Position numbers and translations under genes: made by a program. Under the pieces are notes generated by a model that was given only the letters and a program-made list of their open reading frames with translations, made no database searches and was not told the origin of the DNA. A stretch of 5,877 bases of DNA from Lentisphaerota bacterium. GTDB lineage: Bacteria; Verrucomicrobiota; Kiritimatiellia; RFP12; UBA3636. Shown here piece by piece: positions 5,669-5,877 of this stretch. The stretch's first letter is position 1. Each line of letters opens with the position of its first letter. The stretch covers positions 1 through 5,877 of the forward strand of contig JAAZAI010000442.1 in assembly GCA_012514445.1 (NCBI GenBank), in the 5' to 3' direction.

Positions 5669-5877
5669 ATGAACACAAAGCTGACATTGCGGATGGATGA
5701 CATGCTCGTGGCCGAGGCGAAGACACACGCCGCACGACAAGGCAAATCGGTTTCACAGCTGTTCGGGGAGTTCGTCGCCTCCTTGGGAGCATGCAAGCGT
5801 GATGGCCATCTTCCCCCGGTAACCGGTTCGCTTCTCGGCATCATGAAGGATCACCGGATATCCGAAGCGGACTACAA
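5669..5877 (+). CDS. DUF6364-type antitoxin of a type II toxin-antitoxin module, 3' truncated
   Basis: The first 69 residues are present and the gene runs off the window. The N-terminus MNTKLTLRMDDMLVAEAKTH followed by AARQGKSVSQLFGEFVASLG has the strand-helix-helix layout of a ribbon-helix-helix DNA-binding domain. The strand TKLTLRMD would contact DNA as a dimer, and GKSVSQL is the turn into the second helix. The following LPPVTGSLLGIMKDHRISEADY segment is typical of DUF6364 antitoxins, where it would be toxin-contacting. Members usually bind and neutralise a PIN-domain (VapC-like) RNase encoded just downstream and repress their own operon. The ATG is preceded by a weak GAGAG (5656-5660), and the abutting inverted repeat supports this start. 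About 5-15 residues are probably missing, and the toxin gene is not visible, so the pairing is predicted from family knowledge. Confidence 0.85.
   Translation, partial: MNTKLTLRMDDMLVAEAKTHAARQGKSVSQLFGEFVASLGACKRDGHLPPVTGSLLGIMKDHRISEADY

Noticed and set aside
5134..5844. 236-codon minus-strand open frame
   Set aside because: It spans two opposite-strand genes and an intergenic operator, has no recognisable domain, and lacks a supporting promoter or ribosome binding site.

Overview
The window is a GC-rich bacterial segment with a compact four-gene block on the + strand (410-4941). It is preceded by a non-coding repeat array and followed by a visibly less GC-rich accessory stretch. A pseudokinase-like/Sel1-repeat membrane protein, a DUF6364-type antitoxin and palindromic intergenic repeats in one GC-rich genome suggest the PVC group (Kiritimatiellota, Verrucomicrobiota or Lentisphaerota). 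That placement is an inference from gene content. No rRNA, tRNA or marker protein here settles it.

Layout. Bases 1-229 hold four related ~67-bp units, two on each strand, each with a CTGGGG/CCCCAG hairpin. Bases 275-349 hold a nested dyad and a good extended -10 sigma70-type promoter. The promoter feeds a 716-aa protein with a degenerate kinase-like N-terminus, one membrane span and a Sel1-like repeat C-terminus. Next come a HAD-superfamily phosphatase/mutase, miaA (tRNA dimethylallyltransferase) and a RadC/JAB-domain protein. The first two junctions are ATGA overlaps. At the third, the miaA stop lies inside the radC Shine-Dalgarno. The four genes therefore look like one translationally coupled operon.

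Just after radC a very G-rich tract (4945-4980) with G-quadruplex potential marks a change in base composition. Downstream lie a second clear promoter (4989-5017), a 176-aa single-pass membrane or secreted protein of unknown function (5083-5613), and the start of a ribbon-helix-helix-type antitoxin (5669 to the window end). An inverted repeat sits directly against the antitoxin start codon. The partner toxin, probably a PIN-domain protein, would lie just outside the window.

Functional picture. The operon mixes housekeeping tRNA modification (MiaA) with a sugar-phosphate-type HAD enzyme, a RadC protein whose role is uncertain in most bacteria, and an envelope scaffold protein. Nothing ties them into one pathway, so the coupling may reflect shared expression only. 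The distal part looks like accessory DNA.
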